From positions 8,788,288 to 8,852,287 of the forward strand of contig NC_092676.1 of assembly GCF_964355755.1 (NCBI RefSeq): a DNA stretch of 64,000 nt. Reading direction: 5' to 3'. This document shows positions 1 to 11,638 of the stretch, piece after piece (positions within the stretch are counted from its first letter, which is position 1; every line of letters starts with the position of its first letter). This DNA comes from Antedon mediterranea. Lineage: Eukaryota; Echinodermata; Crinoidea; Comatulida; Antedonidae. The translations under genes and the position numbers were made by a program. The notes beneath the pieces were generated by a model. It had not been told where the DNA came from and ran no database searches. It worked only from the letters and a program-made list of their open reading frames with translations.

Positions 1-165
1 AAGTAGCATGATCAAGTACATCGATGAAACCTTGGAAAGTACAATAAGTAAGTTTAACCAACTGAGAAAACGTAAAGTGCCAAATCCTGTACCATGGCCC
101 CTTAAGAAAGGGTCATAGGTCAATGTATGTCCCACCTGAACTTTAATTAGCATAGTTAGTGGTAC
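1..165 (-). repeat. Inverted copy of the 271 bp 'CTTAAGGGGTCATGGTACAGG' repeat
   Basis: Read on the minus strand, this segment matches 3587-3745 over about 160 bases, including the words CTTTCTTAAGGGG, CATGGTACAGGATTTGG, GTTTTCTCAGTTGG and GGTTTCATCGATGTAC. It lies at the window edge, so the left end may be cut. Two tandem copies in the opposite orientation lie at 3355-3960. No coding content is seen. Confidence 0.8.
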
Positions 166-1065
166 ATAGGTTCCGACCGGTTGCCACCTGGCCTTTTGCC
201 AGCCTATTTCGACACCGGACCATTTCCACCCAGTCCATTTTGCCACTCGGGCTTTTGCCACCCGGCCTTTTGCCTCCTGATCTGAGAGTGTTATTTGCCC
301 TTCTTAATTAGGCCTGCAATTAAATTAAAATGAACGCAAGATTAAAATGTGTAAATCATTTTAATTAATAAATTGCTTTTCTATGGTATAGACCCAGATG
401 TTTAAAGTTTTCCGATAATTGTTAAAGTAGACCACCTTGTTTACCACTTAATTTGTATTTTATCCAAATAAATGTATACAATTTCGTTACTGATTTCATG
501 ATATGCAGAATCTTCAATGGACTGTCACAAAACAATTCGTAAAAACAACTGTTTAATTAACATTCATCAGTAGCATTTCCACTGGATGAGAATATAGAGC
601 CTAATTATCTCTATATCGTGATATTAGATTTTTTTTTAATCCCACGATCTTGTATACCATCATTGGTCACAGATGGATCTCAGATCATGATGGTTTAATG
701 AATTGGCTCCCCCAGTCACAAATAATTGTACTGAGAGCAGGGAAAAGTATAGACCTATTATATATTCGCCCAGACGCTATGCGCCTTTGTAGCAAGCACG
801 CCAGTTTGCAGCAGGCCGGGTGGCAACAGGCTAGTTGGAAACTAAGCGATGGCCACAGACTGGGTGGAAAATGGCCGGGTGGCAACAGGCCTGGTGTCAA
901 ATGGCCGGTAGTGGCAATTGGCCGGGTGCCAGGGCCCAGGTGTCAAAAGGCCTAAGGTGGCAATATGCCACATGCGTTCGGGTAGCAAAGGACTGGGCGG
1001 CAAAGGGCCAAGTGGTAATGTGCCGGGTGGCAATTTGCCGGGTGGAAACAATGAGAAACCGTGAG
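161..1065. mobile_element. Foldback-like element with minisatellite arms
   Basis: The left arm (about 161-290) is made of degenerate 14-16 bp units around GCCACCCGGCCTTTT. The right arm (about 780-1060) holds the reverse complement, units around GCCGGGTGGCAA. The AT-rich middle (290-780) has no recognisable gene. Long inverted arms of short tandem units around a non-coding core are typical of foldback elements. The exact ends and a target-site duplication were not identified. The short open frames across 650-1141 arise from the repeat arms. Confidence 0.55.
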
Positions 1066-1230
1066 AAAACAATGTGAAACCAATTCTGAAATGTTTATAT
1101 TTAGAGACAGCTGAAGATCCATCACCTGTATGCCTACCCATTCCGCTTATTAAGAAAACCAGTAATAATAATAATGTAAAATATTAATGGACGAAGACGG
1201 AATCCTAAAAAGATGAAGATCTTGTGGCAG
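1066..1230. other. Spacer with no feature seen
   Basis: Short AT-rich spacer between the foldback right arm and the 55 bp tandem repeat. Confidence 0.5.
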
Positions 1231-1395
1231 GATTGAATGGTGTTATTAGTAGCAAAAAGATACACCTTGTCCTTGCTGGTAAAAGGATTGAATGGTGTTA
1301 TTAGTAGCAAAAAGATACACATTGTCCTTGCTGGTAAAAGGATTGAATGGTGTTATTAGTAGCAAAAAGATACACCTTGTCCTTGCTGGTAAAAG
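1231..1395. repeat. Tandem repeat, 3 x 55 bp
   Basis: Three near-identical 55 bp units begin GATTGAATGG at 1231, 1286 and 1341 and end in CTTGCTGGTAAAAG. The middle unit differs at one visible position (ACATTG for ACCTTG). No coding role is evident. Confidence 0.95.
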
Positions 1396-3354
1396 AATTA
1401 ATGTCCTTGATCATTTGAGTTTAAGAAGTAAAGGAAGGAAAAATAAATGGGAGTAATGGGATGGGCGCCCGATAGATAATTAGAAGCATTTTTGCAGAAT
1501 ATGAAATTACGGATGTTTGTTGGGTTGGCCAAGACAATATTAGGATAGCTCGAACAAGGAAGGATGAGTTAAGTTTGAGAATACTAGAGGGGAGGAAGGA
1601 AGATAACTTGATAGGATTCCAAGACACTTTTTTCTCATTTTCTTAGAGAGTTTCCATGATGAGAGGGCTGTTATTAATGATAACCCAATGAAATTTAATA
1701 GATTTAACTGATGGGATTTCATGGTTTTCAATAAAGTTTTAAGTATGGACACATCATTATTATAACTCCAAATACGATGTTATGATTGGGTTGAGGGAGA
1801 GTTTGTTAGGAGCAAAGTAGTGGGACAAGGAGATAACATTATTACAGTATAATTAGTATTAAGAGTTTGAATGTTTTCATACAGTGGTATGCATTCGCGT
1901 AACGAAAAATTAATTTTGAGGAGCGCGGTGAACATCAGCGATGTAAAGAGTGAAACGAGGCATCAGGTACTGATATTGCGGTCAAGTCATCCTGATGTAT
2001 CAGCGTGGTTAGATGTTGGAAGAAAAACCGTAGATACATCAGCAACACCAATGTACGAGTTACTTTGACTATAGCTTTTGCTAAAGCCACTACCAGGGCA
2101 AAAAGAAGGCTTGATGCTGGTTTGCGAAGAACTTTGAGTTCCATAATTTGTAAAATGGCTGTTTGAATTTTCTATTTTCATTTTTAGTGACCGTTAAAGT
2201 GTTACTGTGTTTATAAAAAAACAAGATGTTCTGTTAGTGTTAAAAATAGATGATGTCCTTTAGAACTTCATCCAAATGAGTTGAAATAAAAGTTTTTACT
2301 TGAAAATTGATATAAAATCCTTTGAGTGGTTTAATGTTGCATTATTTAATTATTGTATACTTTTCTTCGTTCTAAAATCTGCTTTGTTTAGTAAACTAAG
2401 TTCATTTCTTACGGTAATGCGAGTGACAGGACTTTTTTGTTAAAATGTCAAATATTTTTAAAATCTATGTAATGTTGAATTTTTTTATTATCCTATTTTA
2501 TACTTTAAAAGTATAGCAATTAAAAATATAAGATCTTTTGATTCATATATGTTTAGTTTAAGGACACGTTCTTATCAAATCTAATCAAATTTTTGTTGTG
2601 TCCTTTTTGTGTAATGCGTGTGACAGAATTTCGCAATGGCGTCATTGTCGAAGTAAAGACATACAATTTTTTTTTGTATTTTATTAAAGACTTGCACCTA
2701 AAGTATGTTCATATAAAACATTGACTTAAAAATCCAATTAGTCTAAGCTTTGTACTTTCTATACTAACAAAAATGACTGTAATGTGTAATGCGAGTGACC
2801 ATGGAATTGCCCATATATCAAACGGCTGGAATCTGGAAAGTGGATATGACATGAAGGAACCCAGATGGCAGACCAGGAGAAAATGTGAGGAATGATAACG
2901 ACGTTGACAATGCAGTCTCTTCTGATTAGTTTGCATGTGATTTGTAGTATTAAACTTTTACTACAATTCATAATTTGAAACTATTTGGACATAATTATCA
3001 TATTGTCATTTCATTTGCCAGAATTGATACGTACTGGAATTTAATATTTTTTTAAAATTTTGTTTACTTAAATCTTAACAGAATACTACTAATTTTAATA
3101 AACGTTTTCAAAATGCAAAGGTCTCTATCTACGTCGTTTAAAAACATAACTTAGAATCTTTATCTTTATATGGCGTTAATGCTAAATAAGTCTATATAAG
3201 TTTATAGCATATATAGTCATTCTAATTAATATGCTAATTACCAGCTTTCTGAAATTAGTTGACAGAAGTTGCCATTTAAGGAAAATACTAAAAATAAATA
3301 TTTTATAATTTTCTTCAGTATGCATAATCAAGTTTTTTTTTAAACAGAAACGGA
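1396..3354. other. Intergenic, no gene recognised
   Basis: AT-rich sequence with only short open frames and no recognisable protein. One small motif recurs: GTAATGCG(A/T)GTGAC near 2415, 2612 and 2786. Nothing else stands out. Confidence 0.5.
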
Positions 3355-3960
3355 CCTTTGACCCTTTCTTAAGGGGTCATGGTACAGGATTTGGTTGGGC
3401 AAACGTTGTATTGTATTGTATTGCCGAAGGTTCTATTGATGTACTCGATTGTGCTAATTAAAATGTTAATTAGCGCTAATTAATGGCTTTCTTAAGTGGA
3501 CTAGGTACAGGAGTTGACACTTAAGAATGACTGATCTTCAATTAGACTCTAAAAATAAACATTTTTGCATTGGTTTTACAGGTGTACTGATTATGTTAAT
3601 TAAGTATAGGTGAGACATATATTGACCTTTGACCCTTTCTTAAGGGGTCATGGTACAGGATTTGGCACTTAAGAATTACGTTTTCTCAGTTGGGTAAATG
3701 TACTTATTGTTTTGCCCAAGGTTTCATCGATGTACTCGACCATGCTAATTAAAATGCTAATTAGCGCTAATTAGTGGCTTTCTTAAGTGGACTAGGTACA
3801 GGAGCTGCACTTAAGAATGACGGATCTTCAATTAGACCCTAAAAATAAAAATTTTAACATTGGTTTCATTTATGTACTCGATTATGCTAATTAAATCAAA
3901 TTTTGGGATATTTTGAGCGCCCCTCCCTAGAGTTGGTACAGGGGCGGGAACTTAAGAACG
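3355..3960 (+). repeat. Tandem repeat, about 271 bp unit, two copies plus a partial
   Basis: GACCCTTTCTTAAGGGG occurs at 3360 and 3631. Shared downstream blocks are GGTACAGG, GATGTACTCGA, GCTAATTAGCGCTAATTA and CTTAAGTGGACTAGGTACAGG. The last part (3890-3960) is more diverged. The inverted copy at 1-165 suggests a dispersed transposon-derived repeat. Confidence 0.8.
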
Positions 3961-4290
3961 GCCGTTTGATGGTCCCAGGACCCCACTTGACATATTGTAT
4001 GCCTCAGACCTTTTGTACTCGCAATGCTAAACAAATCTTCATGGGCTCCCGGACTAAACTAGAGGCCGGATGAAATTGATTATCTTTGATAGCCACTGCC
4101 TTTTTCAGAAGACGATCCGAAATATGTTCTCCAAAGGCAATTGTGCAGATCCAATTATACGCGATGCGGTCTTGACTATTCTATTTAGGTCACGCTTTTC
4201 ATTTTTGAACGGTGACGAAAAACAACGAACGAAAGCAATTAGAAAAGAATTAGGCTTGGATTGTAGCTGATATGTATCATCTTGCATACA
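3961..4290 (-). pseudogene. LINE (non-LTR retrotransposon) C-terminal relic
   Basis: On the minus strand the translation contains the segment LNRIVKTASRIIG followed by LPLENIF. This closely resembles the conserved stretch after the reverse transcriptase domain in CR1/Rex/jockey-type LINE ORF2 proteins (pattern NRIVKTxSKIIG, LP, IY). The expected K-A-x-I-x-D-x-x-HP-x-S block follows in a different frame (about 4040-4080), so at least one frameshift is present. No RT catalytic core is visible upstream, so only the 3' end seems to remain. The clade assignment is inference. Confidence 0.6.
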
Positions 4291-4439
4291 AGCAGTAGAT
4301 TTAAAGAATAAATGTATACCAACCCTATAATTATTGGATATAATTACTTATTTTTGTTAGATCAACATACGCAAAAAATGTTATGTCACTGTTTACTGGC
4401 GATCATATCGCGGATTGCTTCAAATACTGTCTCGGCCCC

Positions 4440-4926
4440 TATTTCAAAATCCTCGATCTGGTTTCCATAATAAAGTTATTGAACTGGTAGGTTGACCCAG
4501 TGAAAACTGTAGTACAGAATCCCCGATACTTATCAAAAGATACGCTGGGAGTATACATGAGCTAACCTCTAGTTTGAAGTCATTTACGTTGGGCTTGGTT
4601 GCTTTCTGGATTGGAGACCATCTGGGAATTGTCTTGGGTGCTGTATATACTGGAGAGTGATGATCTAATGGTAATAATGTACTCATATGTTCGATCTCTA
4701 CCATACTGATTATATCTTTAGGCGAGCTGCTTTACTCTCATTGCCTCATTTCAATGTAAAGCTGTTGGTCTTGTGTACAGACATATACTAAAAGCGTAGG
4801 GAATTGTCTCCCGGTGTACTGATCTGGTAGGCACTGCATGTCTGACTGCCATGGGTCCGTTTCCTCAGTTTCCAGCCTGAAAACCAGATTACCTTTTACA
4901 GTATCTAAGAAGACTGATTCTACCAT
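4440..4926 (-). pseudogene. Possible decayed coding sequence, unidentified
   Basis: Two minus-strand open frames (4738-4926, 62 codons; 4444-4704, 86 codons) plus a short frame near 4390-4460 have protein-like composition. They read smoothly, for example ETEETDPWQSDMQCLPDQ and IEDFEIGAETVFEAIRDM. They are split by stops and frame changes, and I found no clean splice sites joining them. They could be a transposon-encoded gene linked to the LINE relic just downstream, or exons of an unrecognised gene. No domain is recognised. Confidence 0.25.
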
Positions 4927-4929
4927 CAG

Positions 4930-6609
4930 AACAATGAGTGTTTAGAACCAATACTATATATATTTTAGTTTGTGGTGGTGTTGTCTCAACAACCCAGCTA
5001 CTCGACTAAACATTGATGTCATACGGAGATGAAAAATGTCTGTATTAATCATATTCTGTGAAAATAAGATCCAACAAAATCACTTTTATAATCAATTTTC
5101 ATAATCTTTGAGCTCCCCATAATTTGTTCAAAGCCCTTTGCATGTGATAACATTAAATAATATCAATCTCCAGTGAGATTTTTTCTTCTATTTTATTTTA
5201 CCTAAGGACATACTCTATAATACCATCCCTGACTTTCAAAAATATTATAACTCAGAAATTAATAACAATATAGGCGGTCATGATAGTACTTTTATGTACT
5301 GGTGTATTAGTTTTTACGTCCAATTACAGTAAGTTGATGTCATTTTGTAAAAATGATTATTTTAATTAAATTTAAATTATTATTATTAATATTTATTAAC
5401 AATTATTCATTGCTTATGATGTCAGGTATTGTTCAGGATATCCTGTGATTTGCATATAGCCACTGTAATTCAATCACAAAAACATAGTATAAACTAAGGT
5501 CATATTGTCAGGCTTTGAACCCAAGACCCAGATATTTTCTGGCACTAATCTTTAATACCACTAAATTTACATGGCCATGTTTGCTGTCCATACATAATGA
5601 ACGTGTTTATAAAAAAAACCAATAATTAGGTCATAAAAGGTCAAAAAGAATTGATAGAAGCCCTTATGGGATGCATGAAGAATTTGGACCAAAGAATTTT
5701 ATTTTTCAATCTATTTCAGTATGCTCACAATTATCAATTATCGTTGCTGCTTTTGCATGTGAATGATTATATAAATGTATAGTTCAATCGCAATAAGCAA
5801 TTAACCAGAACCTATTGATGCCTTCAAGCCTTGATTGGCTTACTAATAATGTGCTTAAAAACTTATATAAGATATTTTAATATCCGTAAATTATACAATT
5901 CAAACGATCCATCTTCTACAAGAATATAGAAATGTTTTTCTCATGAGACAGTTATTAGTTGACTGATTAATGCAATCTATGTAATTATAATTCTTTAATA
6001 ACCAAAATTAATAAAAATTCATAGCATAATCATGCGTCCAGGTACTATGAAATGATGAAAAATATTTAGCATGAAGTGATCTAAAAATAATCTATATTAT
6101 AATACCACTAATAATCAAAACTTTGACCTATTCCCTCACATGACTGATGTCAATGAGCTGGGGCATTTTTTAGTTCCTCTTTAGCTATTTGGAATATTAG
6201 CATGGCAAGTTTTGTATAAAAACAATGTTCTTTACGACAGTCAAATGTTGCTGTAATTCTTAAGGAATTTCTTCACTCCACAATTAGGTCACTCAAAATG
6301 CATTGTTAACTAGATACAATTCAGTAACAACATCCAAATTACACATTTTCAGATATTTCAGTTATTGATGTTCCAAATACACACGACAATAATTATACTG
6401 TATTATTGCTATGCACAATGCTATTATTATGTTATGCTTCTTACACTGCATATGAAAATAATGACATAAAATCAATATGCTTTGTTAAAATCAATCTGTG
6501 AACCTTTTAAAATGTTACTCAAACAATATTAGAAAAACTAATCAATAGTACGTTCCAATTTTGTTCTCTTACAGTGGAAGTGAAGTTTAACGTATTTATA
6601 CTAAAATCA
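4930..6609. other. Intergenic, nothing recognised
   Basis: AT-rich DNA (TTAATTAAAT-like runs near 5355) with no open frame of note and no obvious repeat. Confidence 0.5.
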
Positions 6610-7440
6610 AAAGATGGTAATAGATTTCAAGCCTTTAACCTAACCAAGTCAATGAATTGTTCCTGTCATCAAGACTATACATATAGCAACAAGTGAGTGG
6701 TCAACCAAACCAAGAAGATTGTCACTAATCTGTAACATAATTAAGTTAACCGTTTGCTGAATAGCTGCCAAGACAAGCGACTATAATGAAAAAAATCTAT
6801 TAATGCATGTAAACATATCTGCTTGGAGGTAAGCAACTCGCAAGTAAATTGTTTTATTAACCAAGTTAACAGCTAACTGACAGTTACCAAGTCAATAGAT
6901 TCCAAGCATTTAACCAAGTCTGCTGCTTTCGAATCGATAACCAAGACAACAACTCACTGACAAGAACCAAGTAAATAGTTTCCAACCAAGTAAATAGGTT
7001 CCAAGCTGTGACCAGGTCAACAGATTTCTATTATGAATCTAACTAACAGTTTCATAACCTGCAATAAACAAGTAAACAGCTAACTGGCAAGTTAACAAGT
7101 CAATAGTTTCCAAGCAAGACTTCATAAGTCAACAACCAAATCAACTTCCTAGCAGGTAACTGAGTCAACTAACAAGAAACCAAGTCAACTAAGAAGTAAC
7201 TAAGTCATGTAACCGAGTCAACCTAACCAAGAGCTTTCTAAAATGTGATTTAAAATGTGATCACATCAAACACCCACTGACAAGTAACAGAATATATAAT
7301 TATCATGTAACCAAGTCAACAGCAGCAAGTAGTTCAAAACTATAACAAGTCAACAGCCCACAAAGTTCAAGTTCAGAAGTCAATTTATGTAAGCAACCAC
7401 GTGTAGCCAACTTGACTGATAGTTTCAAGTCAGTTGTTTG
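6610..7440. repeat. Degenerate minisatellite of 'ACCAAGTCAACAG / AACTGACAAGT' units
   Basis: Over about 800 bp, words such as ACCAAGTCAA, AACAGCTAACTG, GACAAGTAACC and CAAGTCAATAG recur irregularly, giving a strongly CAAGT/ACTTG-biased strand. Unit length is about 20-35 bp and copies are heavily mutated, suggesting an old tandem array. No coding potential is seen. Confidence 0.6.
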
Positions 7441-9288
7441 TTTCAATAATTTAAAAAACCCTACCTAAATCAACAACAAAGAAATGGTTAAATCGACATA
7501 ACTAAGAACACTATTGCCACAAATTGTTCAAATACACTTACACAGTAAATTATGTATATTGCAAGTTCAGTTTGATAATAGATTCGGAGAAAATAGCAAG
7601 AGCGATGTAATTATGTATTGTTAATATAATCTTTTGATAATCTAATTTTTACATTGTGTATTAAATTAGGTGATCATACACAATAGAGCATGGAATAATA
7701 TTAGGTGGTGATCATACATGTTGTGTTTCTTGCAATACAACATGTAAAACCTATTTACTTGTCAATAATATGCTACTGCATTTACTGCAGTAACTACATT
7801 TTGTTTATCATACAGTTTAGGCAATTATTTGTTTTTTTAGATTAAACCATACACACACTGTTTATTGCAGTGACTTCCTGCATAAACCTCTAAATTGAAA
7901 CAACATCAAAAACCATACATTATTGTAGTAAAAAAAATTTGAATTATTTTGTAACGGTTCCTTTTTATACTGATGGTCATTGGTTCCTTTTTATACTGAT
8001 GGTCATCAACTGTAATTTAAATATGCATTAACATCAACGTTAAATTATCTTAAATTTAAGATTTACTCGTTTAATGTAAAGAACATTGCTTATTCTCCAA
8101 CAATGTCATTCTTTGGCTTAAATTATGGTAACGGCATAAATGACGTCATTTGGTTTTGTAGTTACCAGTAAATAGTTTTATTATTGTATCATGCCATTAT
8201 ATTATTTAAAATGTTGTTGTTCTTCGTGGAGATGAATATCAAGGTAAGCAACTCAACAAATACCCGGATGGTGAATTAATCTTTATTATTCCATAGAATT
8301 TGTACAATACTAAATCTGTTTTTAACCGCTAGGTGCGCTAAGTTCGTTTTACTAATTTATTACTTAAGTACAATAACAAATATAATATTATTATTGCTCA
8401 ATAATACAAATTGTGTTTTAATAACTCACTTGGTACAATAACGATATGCATTTTAGGTTTAATGAAACTTTATTATTCACAGGTAAATAGATGAAAATTG
8501 GTTTTTAATTCATTCAATACAATTAGTTAATAACTATGATTTAAGAATATTTTAATCGTAGATGTCTAAATTAATTCCAGTTATTTATAGCACTCTTTAT
8601 ATCTGCATGTCTTTATAAACTGACCGACATTCAGCTGAATTTAATGACGGTTGACAATACATCACACACAGACAGTTCCATCAAAACGCAATATAAAATA
8701 CATCCGTATACATCTATAGATTGTCGGCTAACTATTTTCAATTCTCAGTCTCGTAAATTCTAAACAACAATGATTATATCGGTTGCGTTAATAGTCCTTT
8801 AATGAACATGCTAGCGGTCATTCGTCCGTTATGTCCAATGTATATGTCCAGCGACTGCACACTACATTAATGCTAACATTTTCCAAAGAGTATTAAACAA
8901 TTTTGATATATGCAGCGTTATAGGCGATTCGGATCAAGAAGTTATATTATTTTTTTCAGAAAGTATAACATATTTTTTTAGCGTTAAAGTTATTTTTAGA
9001 AGTAAACAGTATTGAGTAACTTTTGAAATTAACTTTGTTTACAGAATTCTATGTTGCATGGTGCATTTAATATTCAAAAAGTGATTTATAAAATAAGAAT
9101 TATTTGTATTAGCCGTGTTTTGAACGATGTTTTTTCTGTTTGTACAAGAGGCTCGTTGTTGATCAAAGTCAAATTAAAGATTTGGTCGAAATGACCATTT
9201 ACTTTGAAGCGTTTGCTCTCTGTGTTATGTTGAGTCGAGTATCCGATTGGTTAATTCAGGTATGCTAGAAATTACTAAATACATTAGC
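7441..9288. other. Intergenic with one 26 bp duplication
   Basis: AT-rich. A direct duplication starts GGTTCCTTTTTATACTG at 7956 and 7982. No gene is recognised. Confidence 0.5.
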
Positions 9289-9289
9289 T

Positions 9290-9372
9290 GTATCATGTCT
9301 AGTGACACGATACACGGTCTGTATCATGTCCAGTGACATGATACACGGTCAGTATCATGTCCAGTGACACTA
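9290..9372. repeat. Tandem repeat, about 31 bp, 2.7 copies
   Basis: TATCATGTC(T/C)AGTGACA begins at 9291, 9322 and 9353. Each unit contains an imperfect palindrome (TATCATG...CATGATA). Confidence 0.85.
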
Positions 9373-10816
9373 AATATCCTAGAGTATCGCGTCTTATTCA
9401 CAGCAATCGTCATCTCATATGTGATACTGTAGTATATAGTGAGGGTTAGGTTAAGTGGTATAGGTATGTGCTATGGTATTGCCTTGTTGGCATGTTCAAG
9501 ACTGTCCTCTGCCAGTGGAAGTCTTTACATCTGACTCGTGTATCTTAAAGAACCCAGTGCATGTTTTGAACGAGTATGGGTTACCACGGTACTGCTTTAA
9601 AATAGATTTCATAGGATTAAACGAACTTGTTCGATAAAGTTGTTTTACTATATCACTGCTTAAGAAAATGACACACTCGCTGATATGTAGCTTTCTGTGA
9701 CGATCAATAAACCTAATTATTTGTTTCGTTTCGTGTTATTTCAAATCCCCAACAGCATCAAATGAAATTGCCAAGAATTCTGCCCTTATGAGTAAAATTT
9801 GTCCCAAATTGCAAATTCGACATTTCAAATTTGATTTTTTTTTTAATCCGTAAATTTATGTTAAAATGATCTGATGTAATTATTAAAAAAACTAGTGTCA
9901 ATGAATTCGAACCGAGTAGATTTGCAATTGAAAACTGTAAAATGTAGGGCTATTTAAATTAATAAATTTGCTCCATATACTGATTTATAACATAAACATA
10001 AATGTGTCAACTTGGCTGGCAGCGAGCATAGCGTGAAACTTTGGTATGATTATGGTATTTTGTGAGATGGGGCGTTTTACGCACTAGAGTATCGTTTGCA
10101 CTATACATAACCTTATTATGAATCACATTACATGTACTTTGTGTAAATCCGTGTTGGCATTAATGTGTAATATAAACAAATGCAGAGGGATTTTGCTGAC
10201 GGTAAGTGGATCGTGAATGCAATATATAAGTAATTCCATCAAGCATACGTCGATACAAGTTCAGTTTAGGACGTAAACATTACAAAATAACTTAACTTTC
10301 AATACGTTAATTGATGTTCACACGTCGTAAAAACGATGGAACGCAGGGTTGAAATGACTTTCCCTCCCTTTTGAAATAATCGTCTTCTAAAGACATTCGT
10401 TAGTCATTAACTTGCGGTAATGATACTGCTTTTTACGTAATGCGAAATCTACCGGAGGTCTAAAATAATGTCCAGACTTAAAACCCGGAGGTGCGTGACA
10501 CTCTGGTCATAATCGATATGCATTTTCTTTCGATCGTTTATGTTTTTTAATATTATGCGTAAACATGTTCCAGTGAGCTTATATACCATATGCTGAAGCA
10601 TTTGGCTATTATGAGCTCTATCGATCTAATCAATGTTTTTCTCCTATCGGAGAGTTTATCTTTATATTTCGTTCCCACAGGTGCAGCGTTTTCCGCTATG
10701 AACATTTCGAACTAGTGTTTTACGCAATTTGGGTTCATTGTTATCAATGACGTTGTGGTCGGAGATCCGTTATTCTTCTGATTACGTAAATGCATTTTTA
10801 CATCTGACGTTAGTAC
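9373..10816. other. Intergenic, nothing recognised
   Basis: No convincing coding frame or repeat is seen. The base composition is typical of the window. Confidence 0.5.
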
Positions 10817-10817
10817 C

Positions 10818-10956
10818 ATGAAGCTTGATTAGCACCGCAATTTGACCAATCACGACGCGATGAACCATCCGAAATGTCACTTTTGATTGGTCAACTACCG
10901 TACCTTGCCATTGCGTTGGTGGTGTTACGTCCAAATAGGAACCAATACAAGCTTTA
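10818..10956. mobile_element. MITE family 1 (GGTTCCCACTAG), diverged copy
   Basis: The ends AAGCTTG...(A)TAG and ATAGGAACC...AAGCTT are inverted. The centre holds the family hallmark GACCAATCAC...GATTGGTCAA. It is shorter and more diverged than the copies at 15606 and 40254. Confidence 0.6.
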
Positions 10957-11638
10957 TATGAGTATACAACCGTACGAGTACGACGTACAGTATATAGGCA
11001 AGATTACCTATTTTCTAAACATACGTCATCGCATTATGCACATTTTATATTTATTCAAATATAACGCCCTCTATAGTTTAGCCTTAACATGTTGGGAAAA
11101 AATAATAATTATAAACCTTGTTTTGTATTGATAAATATTCAATTTTTATTTCATTGCGATGATTGTTTATAAAAATATACAAGACCTCACGAATAGGACA
11201 TTGAAACTGTCGGTTTCAATTACCTATCTAATGGAAATGGTTTGTAGCCTTTTGGGCACAATGTTTTTTTTTAAATCCGTGCATTATAGTATGAGGCCTT
11301 GTGACATTATAGTGATTATAGTATGTATGTTTTATAGTAATCTGGGTTAAGTACCGGGATTTTGACTAGAATAAAATAATGGGACTTAACGTTAGACAGC
11401 CAGTGGGGTTTCATATCATGTAAATGACTTACTCGCTGTTAAATGTATGTTGACAAGTTAACATTATTATTCTTGAGCATTATTTAAACTGTGTCAATGT
11501 AGTGGGACTTTCGCGTAAATGGTAGTTAACATAATTGCCTTTTAGTCTCGAGGATTTGGGGTTCAATGCTATGATTGATAGCGTTCATGTGTTGGATCTT
11601 GTAAACATCTCAAACATGACTAAGTAGAACCCGTATTA
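10957..11638. other. Intergenic, nothing recognised
   Basis: Only short open frames at 10874-11131 and 11159-11350, without protein-like features or known motifs. Confidence 0.4.
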
